Counted from the first letter of the stretch, positions 53,160-64,000 are shown. The stretch is DNA of 64,000 bases from Zantedeschia hybrid cultivar (GCA_030544215.1 JARZZO010000014.1:42437734-42501733); one strand, 5' to 3'. The notes: a model not told the origin generated them from the letters alone. Translations and numbers: made by a program.

Positions 53160-54315
53160 GAACCCGGAATCCGGTGTTGAAAGGTGTCCAGACCGGGTGA
53201 CGCCATTCAAAAGGTGTCACACTGGGCTGACGTCTTTCAATGCCAAATTCCGAATTTTTAATTAGGCAGAAAATGAAGGAAAATGCAACATGCAAGCAGA
53301 CAGATGCTCACTGAAAACAAAAGGAATGAGACATACCAAGTGCAATAAGCAAATGATAAATGATATTTTGTTGTTTTGAAATATTCATTTTTGTTTGGGT
53401 TTTGAAATATATACTTTTTTTTGGATTTTGACATATGTATTTTTTTTGAATTTTTGACATATGTATTTTTTTTTTGAATTTTTGACATATGTACTCTTTT
53501 TTTTGAATTTTTGACATATGTATTTTTTTTTGAATTTTTGACATATGTATTTTTTTTGGATTTTTGACTAAAAGATCAGCATGGTACTCAGATCAAAAGA
53601 TCATATTCATTTATTAACTTAATTCCCAAATTGTTCTTTAACAACTTAACTTAAAACCATCGTGTTTGAACTTGTGTTTCCATTCGTGATCCCATTTGAT
53701 GATTTGACCCTTAGTCAATCTAAGCCATTCCTTAAGTTTGGAGTACACCTCTTAAGAAGGAAAAGAAGAATAAGTTTAGAAAGCCCATGAGAAGGTTCCG
53801 GAGACCTAAAAAGATGTTCCTTTCCTACCCTAATATCCGTTGGAGTTCGGTCATTTTCTTTTCGGGGTATTTATCGACCTTGCGTTCCCTTTCATTTCCT
53901 TTCATGACCTTGATGTAACGTTCGTAGTGTAATGGTCTTTTCATTTGACATTTGGATTTTGCCTTTGCTTTTGTTTTTTTATTCTTTTCTTCGGGACGGA
54001 TCAACCCCATTTTTTTATGACGGCCTCCTACTAAGATGGCGGGTATTCTTGGTAGTCTATTCTAAGCCTCGTTCCGACATCATGGGCTGAGTGTAAAACA
54101 GATTTTTGCTTTAAAACGAATGACTTGTACTTTACACTTTTAGTCAAGCTTTCGGTATTCCTTAGGACTTGGCATCTCTTTTTACTCACGAATCAAACGT
54201 GTCAGTGTGTGTAGTAATGGGTTTGAAATTAAATTATCCAGACTAACAAGGAAATTTGAGTTTATAAATTTTCTGATTCCACTGGTCTTTGTATCATACT
54301 GATCGACTCTTTATC
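53160..54315. other. Tat-2 3' region next to integrase, with tandem repeats
   Basis: Two N10 dyads lie at 53,184 and 53,214 (centres 30 bp apart). A tandem array covers about 53,403-53,570: five copies of GACATATGTA starting at 53,430, 53,456, 53,484, 53,513 and 53,540, separated by T-rich spacers, giving a unit of 26-29 bp. The part from 53,270 to 54,300 aligns with 39,841-40,880 of Tat-1. No gene is seen. Confidence 0.7.
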
Positions 54316-55680
54316 CTAAGGGTAGTATTTCTTAAGATGTAAGCCATTCCATGGATGATTTAGCTCTTCTCCTTTTGCATTAACAAGACGATAAGCATTA
54401 CCAGGAAAAGCGTGCGATACAACATAGGGTCCTTCCCAGTTGGGTTGGAGCTTAGAACGCGGACCACCAGGTTTTACAAAAATCCTTTTGACGACCATTT
54501 CACCGATTTTGAACTTACGTTCAATGACTTTCTTTTGATAAAAATGTTCTAGTCTATTTTGATAAACTTTTGCATGATTAGCAGCTGACCATCTTTTCTC
54601 GTCTAAGAGTTCCAATTGAGCAAGGAGTGCTGAACGGTGTTCATCAATGGAGAATTCCTTATTCAATTGTACTCTTAATGACGGTATAAGGATCTCGTAT
54701 GGGACTACCGCCTCCATTCCAAATGTTAAGGAATAAGGAGTTTGCCCAGTAGGCGTGCGGATTGAAGTTCGGTACGCCCATAGAGCCTCAACCAATTTTT
54801 CTGGTCAGTCTGCGAATTTGTTAGATTTGCACGTCTTTCTGATGATTTTTATCAAAGTCTTATTAGTTGCCTCTGCTTGGCCATTGCCTCGCGGATAATA
54901 AGGAGACGAATGGTGCAATGCAATTCTATATCTGTTGCAGAGGTCCTTCAATTCCTGTGACACGAACTGCGGTCTGTTGTCGGTGACGATGGTGCTTGGA
55001 ATTCCAAATCGGGTGATGATGTTCTTCATGATGAACTTGCAGACGGTTGATGCTTTGATTTCCACGTACGCTTCAGCTTCTGCCCACTTGGTGAAGTATT
55101 CCGTTGCCGTGAGAATGAAAGATTTTTGCTTGATGCCGGAATCTGGATTACCAAGGGGTCCAATAATGTCGAAAGCCCACATGGAGAAAGGCCATGGGGA
55201 AGAAATATGATGGAGTGAAGATATAGGAGAATGGATTTTGTCGGCGTGAAGTTGGCACTTAGCACACCTACAGACATATCCTACACAGTCTTCTTCTATG
55301 GTTGGCCAATAAAATCCTTGTCAAGGATCTTCTTTGCTAGCATCTGTCCATTGACATGGCCACCACAAACTCCACTATGAGCTCCTTCCATAACCTTCCA
55401 AAGTTCATCTTCGTCTAGACATCTCAGTAGAACTCCATCAAAACCTCTCTTGTACAATGCTCCTCCAACTAGGGTGTATCGTTGAGCAACTCTCCTGATA
55501 GCTCTCTTCTCCTCAGTTGTAGCTTCCTCAGGATACGATTGATCTTCACAATATTTGGCAATTTCATAATACCATGGCTTCTGTTCATCATCCATCTCTT
55601 CTAACAGCTCCGTCAACATGATTTCTCTCTTTTCAATGATATCTTCGTCCCTGACTTTCTTCAGCAACTTCTTCTTAGTT
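54316..55680 (-). pseudogene. pol: Tat-2 integrase, with frameshift and stops
   Basis: Zinc-binding region HSGVCGGH and, after a frameshift near 55,300, CRCAKC. The core has FDIIGP, VTDNRPQF (relatives read DNGPQF) and NGQAEATNK, with a D-35-E spacing between the last two acidic residues. A TGA sits where Tat-family proteins have Trp (FAD-stop-PEK, about 54,804). The C-terminal part is open (MVEALWAYRTSIRTPTGQT to LKKYYP, ending at 54,316). Two stops near 55,675 separate it from the second RNase H. Confidence 0.9.
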
Positions 55681-56215
55681 CTAAGGAATGAAAGGGTCTT
55701 TCACGGCGGGTGAAAGACGCCTATGAACTATGATTGATTCATATTGCTTGCTGATTGGAAAATCAAGAGATGATGCAAGTGAAGCTAGAGCGTCAGCTAA
55801 GATGTTTTGATTCCTAGGGACATGGACAAAGATCAATTTCGTGAAAAGCTTTGAGTAAGCAAAAGTAAGCTCTTGATAAGGCTTGAGCTTGGGATCAAGA
55901 GTTCTATACTTGGTCAGCACTTGACGAAGAATCAGTTGGCTATCACCCACAATCCTGAGTTTAGTGACACCATGGAAATGAGCAGCCTCGAGGCCAGCAA
56001 GAAGTGCCTCGTATTCAGCTATATTGTTGGTGACTGGAAAATCAAGCTGAAAGGCTTGGGGAATGGTGACACCTTCAGGTGATAACAGAACGATACCGAT
56101 CACCTTTCCATGAGAATTCAGAGCTCCGTCAAAATGCAGAGTCCACATATCATCTCTGATTTGATTTACGGACATCAGTTCCTCATCCGGAAACTCTGAT
56201 CGCACTGGATCAAAT
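55681..56215 (-). pseudogene. pol: Tat-2 second RNase H (archaeal type)
   Basis: WTLHFDGALNSHGKVIGIV, NNIAEYEALLAGLEA, GDSQLILRQV and ADALASLASS supply the acidic active-site positions. The domain itself is uninterrupted and in frame with the preceding gypsy RNase H. Two RNases H in one polyprotein mark the plant Tat lineage. Confidence 0.9.
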
Positions 56216-57560
56216 CGAGGAAGGGGATGATGAGCGAGATGTTCTGCTAGGGCATAGCCCTTGATCACTTTCTGCTGAATATAAATGATATCGAATTGAG
56301 ATAGAAAGCTTTGCCATTGAGCTAACCTATCAGTAAGAACAGATTTCTCCAAAAGGAATTTGATCGGATTCATTCTAGCGATGAGATGGACTTCATGGGC
56401 CAGAAAATAATGCTTTAATTTCTGCACAACCCAGACCAATGCTGCACATGTTTTCTCCATCGCCGCATATCTCTGTTCAGTGGGGTTGAGAAGTTTAGAG
56501 AGATAGTAGGCTGCCCTCTCCTTTCCTTCTTCATCCTCTTGTGCTAGGACAGCCCCCACTGCATCATCCAGGACTGAAATGTAAAGTATCAATAGTTTGC
56601 CTGGAGATGGTGGTCTCAAAACAGGAGGACTTGCTAAATAGTTCTTTAATCCATCAAATGCCTCCTGACACTTATCGTCCCAATCAAATTTGACTCATGG
56701 CTTGGTAAGCTCGTAAAACGGCTTACACCTTTGTGAGTGCTGGGAGACAAAATGACGAATAAATTGTAACCTCCCGATTAATCCTCTCAACTCTTTCAAG
56801 TTTTTGGGCGGTGGCATTTCTCTGATAGCCTTCGCCTTGTTGGGATCGATCTCAATTCCCCGTTTGCTGACAATAAATCCAAGCAATTTTCCTGAAGATA
56901 CCCCGAATACACATTTCTTGGGGTTCATCTTTAACTGATACTCTCTCGATCTCTCTAATACCCTTGCCAAAACCTTGGCGTGCTCAGCCTTTGTCTTAGA
57001 TTTAACCAATAGATCATCCACATACACTTCCAGATCTATGTGCATCATGTCATGAAATATCGCCATCATAGCCCTCTGATAAGTGACTCCAGCATTCTTC
57101 AGTCCAAATGGCATGACGACATAGCAGTATGTTCCCCAAGGTGTAGTGAATGACGTTTTCTCTTGATCTTCTTCTGCTAACTTGATCTGATTATACCCTG
57201 AAAATCCGTCCATAAACGATAAGGTTTCATAGCCAGCGGTGTTATCAATGAGTACATCAATATGAGGCAATGGAAAATCATCTTTAGGACACGCCCGGTT
57301 CAGATCGCGGAAGTTAATGCAAATTCTGACTTTCCCGTCCTTCTTCATAACCGGGACTATGTTGGCCACCCATTGTGGATAAAGGACAACTCTAATAAAT
57401 TTGACTTTATGTAATTTATCGACCTCTTCCTTCATCTTTAGAGCCATTTGTGGGTGTAATCGCCTTAATTTCTGCTTGATAGGGCTAGCTCCTTCCTTTA
57501 ATGTCAACCTGTGTTCAACTAAAGACGAGTCTAACCCCGGCATATCTTCATAACTTCAGG
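56216..57560 (-). pseudogene. pol: Tat-2 reverse transcriptase and gypsy RNase H
   Basis: From 57,543 downward: KDGKVRICINF, FPLPHIDVLID, FMDGFSGYNQIKL, PFGLKNAGVTYQRAM, and YVDD at 57,013-57,024. The RT stretch is open for 282 codons. One TGA at about 56,695 interrupts it where Tat-1 has Arg (KPRVKF), a CGA to TGA change. RNase H follows with LILYISVLDDAVGAVLAQ and MEKTCAALVW. Another TGA, at 57,555, stands in place of Trp just before RT. Confidence 0.92.
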
Positions 57561-58164
57561 CGAAAGTGTCCTTATAGTCCTTAAGTACTTGTACCATTGC
57601 CTTCTCATCCTCTGTAGAAAGATTTTTGCTGACGAGGACAACCTTAGGTTCGTTTTCAGTCCCTAAATTGATTTCTTTGGTGGGCTCTTCTACGGCAGCT
57701 GAGGGTTCATCGAATCTCTTCACTCCACTGGCATATGCCTCAGCTGCGTCCTCGTCATCTTCCTCATTTTCAATAATGGGGTCTTTTTCATGCACTAATT
57801 CATACACCCCATACCTATCATTGACTGACTCATCGTCCATACAATCTTCTAGCATATGAATTGGATTTTCTAAAAACTGAGGGATCAAAGAGCAAGAAAA
57901 GCATCTATCAGCTAAGTCCTGGAGGTATCTATCTGGAATTCGCTTACCCTTAGGCTTCCTAGACTTCCTAACCTGACTAACCTGCCTAGAACTAGACTGC
58001 CTAACTTCACTAAACTCCCTATTATAACCTAATGAAGATGAAGCAGGATGGAAATCCTGGGATACAAGTGGAAATACAAGAGAATCCTCCCGAGGGGAGG
58101 GGCAGAGTAGATCTAGAAGAGAATCTTGGCTGAAAGACCCGCACAATGGGGTGCGATTGGACAA
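57556..58164 (-). pseudogene. pol: Tat-2 linker before RT
   Basis: 202 open codons, with a Ser-rich start, a basic stretch (RKSRKPKGKRIPDRYLQDL), an acidic part (NEEDDEDAAEAYASGVKRF) and the EINLGTENEPKVVLVSKNLS segment that leads into RT. It overlaps the end of the upstream frame by about 50 bp in a different frame. Confidence 0.75.
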
Positions 58165-59040
58165 GTAAGAGGTTTCCTCAATGAGGATTTGAGAAGAATT
58201 TGTTGTAAAATTGGCATTTTTTTTTGGACAGTAGAGGAGTTAAGCATAAAACAGGAATGAATACAAATAGAAGGAGAATTAGATGGAGGAAGTGGCACCA
58301 AGGCCAGGGGATTAGGGGGATCATACAGCAGTATGTCCCAGATCAAATCATACATCCTCTCTAGATCGAGAGGAGGTAGTGGAATGAGGTCCCGAGGGGA
58401 CAGAGTAATCATAACGGGCGGAGCCCGTGGGATATCTTCAATAATGACCCGCGACCAAGTCGGGGTCAAGAGCAATGTGCGAAACAGAGTATGGAGCATA
58501 AAGACACGAGAAGGATAGGTCCCCCTCCAGAGCAGATCTGTGGTGTAACCAGCTTCATAGGGGTCATCTGGCTCCCCTTCGTCGGTCTCTTCAGACAGCA
58601 ATATCCGTTTGTCAAAGATAGCACCGGGACTTTCAATCAGCTCATCAATCTGCGGCGGCCACTTAGGTTCTGCTGGATCTAGAAATAATCTGTTCAGTGC
58701 AATGTAAAGGTCTCTCAGATCGAACCACCTGTACCATTCACATTCAGGATCATGGAATTTTCTCCTCTTTATAGGCCGCAGAGCCTCTAAGGACTGGTAC
58801 GTAAGTAGTTCCGAGCAATGCCTGGCGAAGTCTCTCCCATATATATCATGGAAGTCAAAACATGAAGTAATGACCACCGTGTCGTCATGGCTAATTATGG
58901 GCCCCTTTACAAAATGTGTATACAAGGTCCATGTTAGGGGGTCTCGGCCTTCCTTGGGCGGTGTAGACATTGTCTCCCAGACTTTCTGACCATCTTCATT
59001 CTCTGCTTGCTGAACAATGTCTTGTTTCAGTTTTCTTGGC
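58113..59040 (-). pseudogene. Tat-2 copy of the unrecognised domain between G-patch and RT
   Basis: Part of one open frame (59,150-58,113) that starts in the G-patch and ends 50 bp inside the next frame. Shared blocks with Tat-1: DPLTWTLYTHFVKGP, DPECEWYRWFD, DLYIALNR, GAIFDKRILL, TLFRTLLLTPTWSRVI, PLDLERMYDLIWDILLYD. About 245 residues are conserved as protein between two separate insertions. The domain is not part of the standard gypsy set, and I do not recognise it. Confidence 0.65.
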
Positions 59041-60090
59041 CTATTGCCCAGGCCGCTTCCAGGTGCTCCTCGGTGATCTTTGATAGGAGTGGTCCTGCCT
59101 TGTAATTGTGTGCCCAGACCTCTTCCAGGCTGATAGCCATTTTTCATCATAATTCTCCATCCTGGGGTACTTCCCCCTTTTTATGACATTTAACGGGTAA
59201 GGAGAAATAGTAGCGGCTTTCAGAGGATCAGCCACAGGATGGTAAACCTGTAATACCGACAGAAAAGGTTGTCGGCCAGGTAAAACAGTAGCTTTAACAT
59301 TCAAAGTATGAGCAGCAGCAAGGATCGGCATGCTCGTCACCTTAATAATTCGTCCTTTGAAGGGGAATTTGAGGCATTGGTGATTCGTGGAGGGAATCGC
59401 CTCGAGAGTTTTTATGTAAGGACGACCCAAAATGACATTTATCGAATGGTCGATTTCCAGAATGTGAAATTCGACCTCTGCATGACTTACAGGGCCTAGC
59501 TCTACTTTCAAATAAACCATTCCCAGAGGGGAACGGGTAGAATTATCATATGCTGTCACAGAGATGGGGCTAGGCAGCCATTTCTCCTTGGGCACACCGC
59601 ACAGCTCCAGGATCTTTGGAGGTAAGACATTGATTGAAGCCCCTGTGTCAACCAAGCATGCATCCACGGCCTTCTTGCAGATGTTGACCGTGATGCTCAG
59701 AGCCATGCTTCTGGCTGCTGGCGGTGCTAGTTCCGATGTGTGAAATGTAATGGAGGGCTGATCCCCCTGAGGAACTAATAGTGCTGTAATCTTTTCTATC
59801 GGCACGTCCTCGTTGACCATCACCTTCTGCAAATATTCCATCAAGGTTTCTTGGTGACTCTTCGATCTTTTGATCAGTTCAAGTATGGAGATCCGTGCCG
59901 GTGTTCGGTCCAGATGTTTCAACAAATCATATTGAGTGCCTGGTGCACTCTCTTCATTGTGTGCTTCCTTAGTCGGCTGTGATGGGCCGTCTCTAACTGT
60001 TGACTGAGGAAATACTTTGTTGAAAATTCTTCTACTCCGGAGCGCGTGTTCCTCAACCGTGGAAGATCCTGGTGACACCTTGAGTACCAC
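59041..60090 (-). pseudogene. pol: Tat-2 aspartic protease and G-patch region
   Basis: 349 open codons. EEHALRSRRIFNKVFPQST is followed by the linker, and the protease active site DTGAS lies at 59,635-59,649 with flap-side motifs further on (ILGRPYIKTLEAIPSTNH). The G-patch-like segment GYQPGRGLGTQLQGRT and SGLGNRP lies at about 59,040-59,140, partly read in the next frame. The protease looks catalytically complete, in contrast to Tat-1. Confidence 0.88.
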
Positions 60091-60585
60091 AGAGTTGGGT
60101 GGTGTAGGTGATGCGGGGTGTTGATATGTAGGTGATGGCGTGGGGTTAGGTGGTGGTGGCGTGGTGCGGATTAAAGGTTTGGACGGTTGGATGGTGGATG
60201 GGTAAGTGATTGGAGTGGATGAAGTGGGAAATGGTACGCGTAATAGCGGTCTGGATGGTTGGATGGTGTCTGGGTAGGTGGTAATGGTAGCGGGTGAAGT
60301 AGGAAATGGTATGCGCAGTAGCGGTCTGGATGGTAGGAGGGGTGCGTAATTGGTTTGCGGTGGGTTATATGGTGGAGGCGTAGGAGTGTGGGGCGTAGTA
60401 GGCTTGAGGAAAGCGGGTGGTGGTAATGGGTTATTGGGTGCGAGTGAGTGATATGCGGGTGTCGGTAGAGGGGTGATGGTAATGGGCTGTGGTCTGGGTA
60501 TGTGGATGGTGCGGCGTGGTGGTTGTTCTGCGGTACTCGGAATATGACCCGTTGAATAAAGAGAGGAAGAGTCCTCTATTCTCCA
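60091..60585 (-). other. Tat-2 proline-rich repetitive linker
   Basis: On the minus strand this encodes proline-, threonine- and serine-rich sequence with imperfect internal repeats (PSRPLLRIPFPTSP, PSRPLLRVPFPTSS). Length and repeat number differ from Tat-1 (29,330-29,730). It is part of the gag-protease linker rather than a domain. Confidence 0.65.
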
Positions 60586-62739
60586 CTATTGCCCACGGTC
60601 AGCCTCAGACTGGCTGCTTGTCAAGATGGGGGCAACTTGGTTTTGGTTTTGGTGCTCCGGGAACCGGTTCTGCACTATGCCCATGTTGGGTGGTGCTGCT
60701 GCTTGTGCTGGTGGTCTTGCTTGCTGCTGCTGCTGCTGTGGTCTTCTTGCCTTCAGGGCTGATATGTACTTTTTCATTTCTTCCCAGTCTATGCCGCCCT
60801 GCTCGTTGAGATCATGAATGTAATCTCTAAACCGGAAGCAGGTGTCAATAGTATGCCCAGGTTGCCTATGGAAGTAGCAATACCTAGACGTGTTGGCATT
60901 CTGAGGCCAAACTGCCTTTTCTCTTGGCAGGACTAAGGCATTAGCTGCCATTAGGGGACTGAAAATGTCCGCCAAAGATTCTGGGAGGACTGGGTATTCT
61001 GCCCTCTTTGGGCCTGGAGGTCTTCTCTGCTGATTGTAGTCAGCAGGAGGAGGAACATTATGGTATGCCGGTGGTGCGCGCGGCTGATACTGCTGTTGCT
61101 GCTGGTACTGCTGTTGTTGTGGCTGCTGGTACTACAATTGCCGTTGCGGCGGCTGCTGTGGCTGTTGCTGTTGCTGGTTCTGATTTGGCTGCTGGGGCCG
61201 CTGATATTGGGGCTGCTGATATTGAGGGTTCGGCTGCTGCCTATACCCCTGCTGGTTCGGCTGCGATGGCCTCTGGTACTGCTGCTGACTCCTCACGAAC
61301 TGGGGCGAATTGTTGTTCATGCTGCTGACTTGCTCATGAGAGAGCGTGCCCTCAGTAGTTGGACCTGTGCTGGGAGCATTTGGCACTGCAGGCTTCCGAG
61401 GTGGAGGCCTGCTAGGTCTGTGAGGATCAAAGACGCTAGAAAACGTAGCGTCTTTGAAGGCATTCTGGCAGTACCGTGCTCTTTCATAGAGCTCTGCCAT
61501 GCTGGTCAGATTGTTCAGGGAGAGGACGAGTTTGAACTGAGGCGTGGCATTGGAAATCAACATCTTCACTTGCTCTGACTCGGACAAGTGATCTTTTACT
61601 TTCTCGACCAAGCCTCGCCATTTGTCGGCAAAACTGACGAACTCTTCATCAGGTTTCATCTTTTCTGCTATGAGGTCAGTGATGGACAGGGAAGGTGCAA
61701 CTCTGTCTTGGTATCGTTGAATGAATTTTCGAGAAACGATACCATAGTAGTCTACTTCGGAGGGTTCCAAGGAAAAGAACCACTCGAGGGCTGGTCCCTC
61801 TAAAGATCTCCTGAACAAAAAGGCCAATGACCTCTTGTCGTTCTGCCAGAAGGATGATTCGTACATGAACTCCTTCAAGTGTGTGAAGGGGTTACCCGTA
61901 CTGTTGTACTTCCGGTACACTGGCATCTCGGAAGGTGGTAGGTGGAACACTGGCAGGCTCGGTAAATTGATCTCTGGTGCAGTTTTGACCCCCATCATCT
62001 TCTGGAGGTTGTTGAATTGTTCATCCATGCGCTCCATTTTGGCTAGCAACGCTTGCGTTGTCAGATCTGCCTGGGGAGGAGGAGGAGGTGGAGGTACTTG
62101 ATAGGCCTGTTGCCTAGAGTACGTCGGACAAGGAGGACAGTAAAGAGGAGGTCCGGCAGAGCTTCTGCCATGCCCGAGGGCATTTTGATAAGCAGGCGTT
62201 AGTGGTCTAGCCGGTTGCCTAGAAGATGAAAGTTGCGGCCCAGCTGGCCGAGAAGTGATATGGAGGCCTTCCATGGCCTGATGAATGTAAGGAGGATGAA
62301 TAGGAGGTTGCTGAGAGACCGCAGGGGGAGCCACAGGGTTCGGCTCAGCAGGCTGCGTGGGTGCCTTCCCCTTCAGAATAGACTGGATCGCCTCGAACTG
62401 CTGAGGGTCCAGACGGGAGGCAAGAACTCCCAAAGCATTGACGAGATCCGAAGGATCAGAGGACGAAGGATCATTCTGATTCATGTCTCCCTCGAGAATG
62501 GGATCGGGAATCGCATACTCATGCGGGGGAGGATCAGAATATTGATTATGAGGATGAAAGAGAGGGGTCCGGACATTCCCATCTTGTCGAAACGGAATGG
62601 GGACAAAATTACGGGAGGCATCAGCATCTCTCCCGCTCTCATAGTTATAATCAGAATCGCGAGGGGCATTAGCATCTCCCTCGTAATTGACCATGGCGTC
62701 TGGAGCCACACTCAAGTCCCTGCCCGATCGGAGCAGCAT
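60586..62739 (-). pseudogene. gag: Tat-2 gag, two stops
   Basis: The start is ATG 62,739 (MLLRSGRDLSVAPDAM), chosen because Tat-1 has the equivalent MLRSGR start. The capsid domain runs from about 61,980 down to 61,420 (EMPVYRKYNSTGNPF, EFMYESSFWQNDKRS, LEWFFSLEPSEV, MAELYERARYCQNAF). A glutamine-rich linker follows, with a TAG at 61,132-61,134. Then comes the nucleocapsid-like RYCYFHRQPGHTIDTCFRF (about 60,890-60,835) with its cysteines kept. A second TAG lies at about 60,583, where Tat-1 reads Gln. Both stops fit CAG to TAG. Confidence 0.9.
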
Positions 62740-63743
62740 GATGTTAGATTCTTTTTTCAAGGATTGACAAACAAGTTGTACAAAGATTTTAAACAAACAA
62801 GAGGATGTTTAGCGTGATTTTAAGATTCCTTATTGAGTTATTTGGATTTAATTAAACCACAAATTCGCTCAAGGGACAGGATCCTAGTTTCAGTTTAGTA
62901 CCCACCGTTATTTTCTATAGCTTTCTCTCACAACGTTTATGGAATCTAACCGGGACTTCAACTGGTAGAACCAGCCTGATGATCAAGGAGGAGTACCTTG
63001 ATTTTGGGGACTTATGGAGGCCTCAACGCCAACTTCTCTAGTCTGATCAAGGGACCAACCCAATCAGAGAGAGTTGATGACGTCAAGTAGAGTGTTCCTA
63101 AGAAAAGGAGGGTATTAGCCTCAATGCGTATGACCTGCAGCCTGGGTGGCCTCTAATGCTTAATACATAATGGGTAATTAGCACACATCACAAAAATCTA
63201 AAAACTGAAGAAGAAATAAGAAACTGCTTGAATCGCGTCAATTTTGGTCGACGCCTTTCAAACAGAGCCTTAATTTTTCGCATAAGCTCAGATTGCAGAC
63301 AGCAGAGAAATAAGACTGAAAGGCGTCTGGGTATAACGACGCAGTTTGAAAGGCGTCGCTTCTCCTGGACGCTTTTCAAGTCGCAGAAACAGTTTTCCAG
63401 GAGGAATTTCTGGGTTGATTCCTCCTTAAACAGGATAAAAACAGCAAATAATCAGTTCATGCAAGATTTTTTTTGTTTCAGATTTTAACAGGATGATTTT
63501 AGCAACTAAACAACTAAGATATCAATCAATCACTCAGCATTTCATCACAAAAACAACTTTTTAACTAATCAATGGGGAGGGCAAGATCTTGCCACTGGGG
63601 TGTGCACGTGGTGCACGTGGGAGATTAACTAAACTAAAAACACTCACTAATTGGTGAGGACGTGTCGAGAGACACAAGTGGTGCACCGTGGGTGCTCGAT
63701 TGATGATAGCAAGAACAAAAGATTTAAAAGATGGCGAGACCAA
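62740..63743 (-). other. Untranslated leader of Tat-2, with three N10 dyads
   Basis: No gene is seen here. N10 dyads start at 63235, 63323 and 63353 (the last two have centres 30 bp apart). The Tat-1 leader has the same number. Confidence 0.8.
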
Positions 63744-63761
63744 GTCCCACCGTGACCGCCA
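63744..63761 (-). promoter_or_regulatory. Primer binding site of Tat-2
   Basis: The minus strand reads TGGCGGTCACGGTGGGAC, eight bases inside the 5' LTR end. It differs from Tat-1 by one base. Confidence 0.75.
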
Positions 63762-63769
63762 AAAAAAGC

Positions 63770-64000
63770 TGTGAGTGCTTAAAATGATTGTGTGATTATC
63801 ATGAAAAATCTATGTTGTTTAGGTGCAAAATAAACCTATTAAAAAGAAACTACGTGAAGTGATCGCCAGAAACTTTTGACTTAAAAGTTCCAAAAGAAGG
63901 TTTTGATCGCCTACCTGTTTAAACGCGGAAGATGTTGAGTCCTTGATTCCCCTCCTTCAGCCGGCTGAAGAAAGAGAGCCCTTCTTTTTCCTTTGTTCTT
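63770..64000 (-). repeat. 5' LTR of Tat-2, inner 231 bp
   Basis: Colinear with 48,218-48,448 without gaps and with two C/T differences. It continues beyond the window. Its inner end AGCACTCACA defines the LTR boundary. Confidence 0.93.

Larger units (their letters stand above)
48218..64000 (-). mobile_element. Tat-2: young Tat-lineage Ty3/gypsy element with an antisense gene
   Basis: On the minus strand: 5' LTR (63,770 to beyond the edge), primer site, leader, gag, protease with G-patch, unknown domain, RT, two RNases H, integrase, a long 3' region with a plus-strand gene, and the 3' LTR (48,218-49,545). The 231 bp of 5' LTR in the window differ from the 3' LTR at only two positions. Several stops in gag-pol, nearly all explainable as C-to-T or G-to-A changes, leave it non-coding as it stands. 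The right end and target duplication lie outside. Confidence 0.93.

Noticed and set aside
60489..60809. Plus-strand frame of 106 codons opposite the Tat-2 gag-protease linker.
   Set aside because: It is the complement of proline- and glutamine-rich coding sequence, has no domain, and its counterpart in Tat-1 is not open.
61060..61578. Plus-strand frame of 172 codons that is extremely leucine-rich and looks like a membrane protein.
   Set aside because: It is the complement of the glutamine-rich linker of Tat-2 gag. CAG/CAA repeats read as CTG/TTG on the other strand, so the apparent membrane segments are an artefact.

Overview
The window is a block of nested LTR retrotransposons from the nuclear genome of a flowering plant with repeat-rich DNA. 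A eudicot is likely, but the species cannot be read from the sequence. I found no host protein-coding gene, no tRNA gene and no complete rRNA gene. Every long reading frame belongs to a Ty1/copia or Ty3/gypsy element. The one coding sequence that reads as a separate, possibly expressed gene (50,897-52,265) lies inside a retrotransposon, antisense to its gag-pol.

Layout, left to right. (1) 1-3,014: 3' half of Copia-C (RT, RNase H, 3' LTR). (2) 3,015-3,516 and 22,715-23,580: two pieces of Copia-A, the host into which Copia-C and Copia-B inserted. (3) 3,517-22,714: Copia-B, with both LTRs and a 5-bp target duplication. Its 5' LTR holds a solo gypsy LTR (3,686-5,618). Its gag-pol is split by a complete Tekay/Del-type chromovirus (9,057-18,461; LTRs about 1.2% different, target duplication CACAT). 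(4) 23,581-24,938: remnants, namely a Tat LTR piece, an unidentified coiled-coil frame, and a Cassandra-like TRIM with a 5S rRNA-like segment. (5) 24,939-40,882: Tat-1, an old plus-strand Tat-lineage gypsy element carrying two more solo Tekay-family LTRs (29,810-31,988 and 37,294-39,480), each with a target duplication. (6) 40,883-about 46,965: Copia-D, minus strand. (7) About 46,966-48,217: unassigned sequence and a probable Tat-type LTR. (8) 48,218-64,000: Tat-2, a younger minus-strand Tat element whose 5' LTR runs off the right edge.

Two observations stand out. First, a dyad of the form TGAAAGGCGTC-N10-GACGCCTTTCA occurs about 73 times in the window. It lies only in the noncoding parts of two different gypsy lineages (Tekay-type LTRs; Tat LTRs, leaders and 3' regions). 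In every copy I located the centre is exactly 10 bp although its sequence varies, and many copies sit in pairs 30-32 bp apart. Second, Tat-2 carries an antisense gene between integrase and the 3' LTR. It has its own TATA box, a first-ATG exon, an 85-nt intron, a 427-residue plant-mobile-domain protein and poly(A) signals. Both Tat copies also share an unrecognised domain of about 245 residues between the G-patch and the reverse transcriptase.

In the intact ancestors, gag forms the particle, protease cuts the polyprotein, RT and RNase H copy the RNA from a tRNA primer, and integrase inserts the cDNA. Almost every copy here is broken by stops, frameshifts, nested insertions or lost catalytic residues. 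Solo LTRs show that LTR-LTR recombination has also removed elements.
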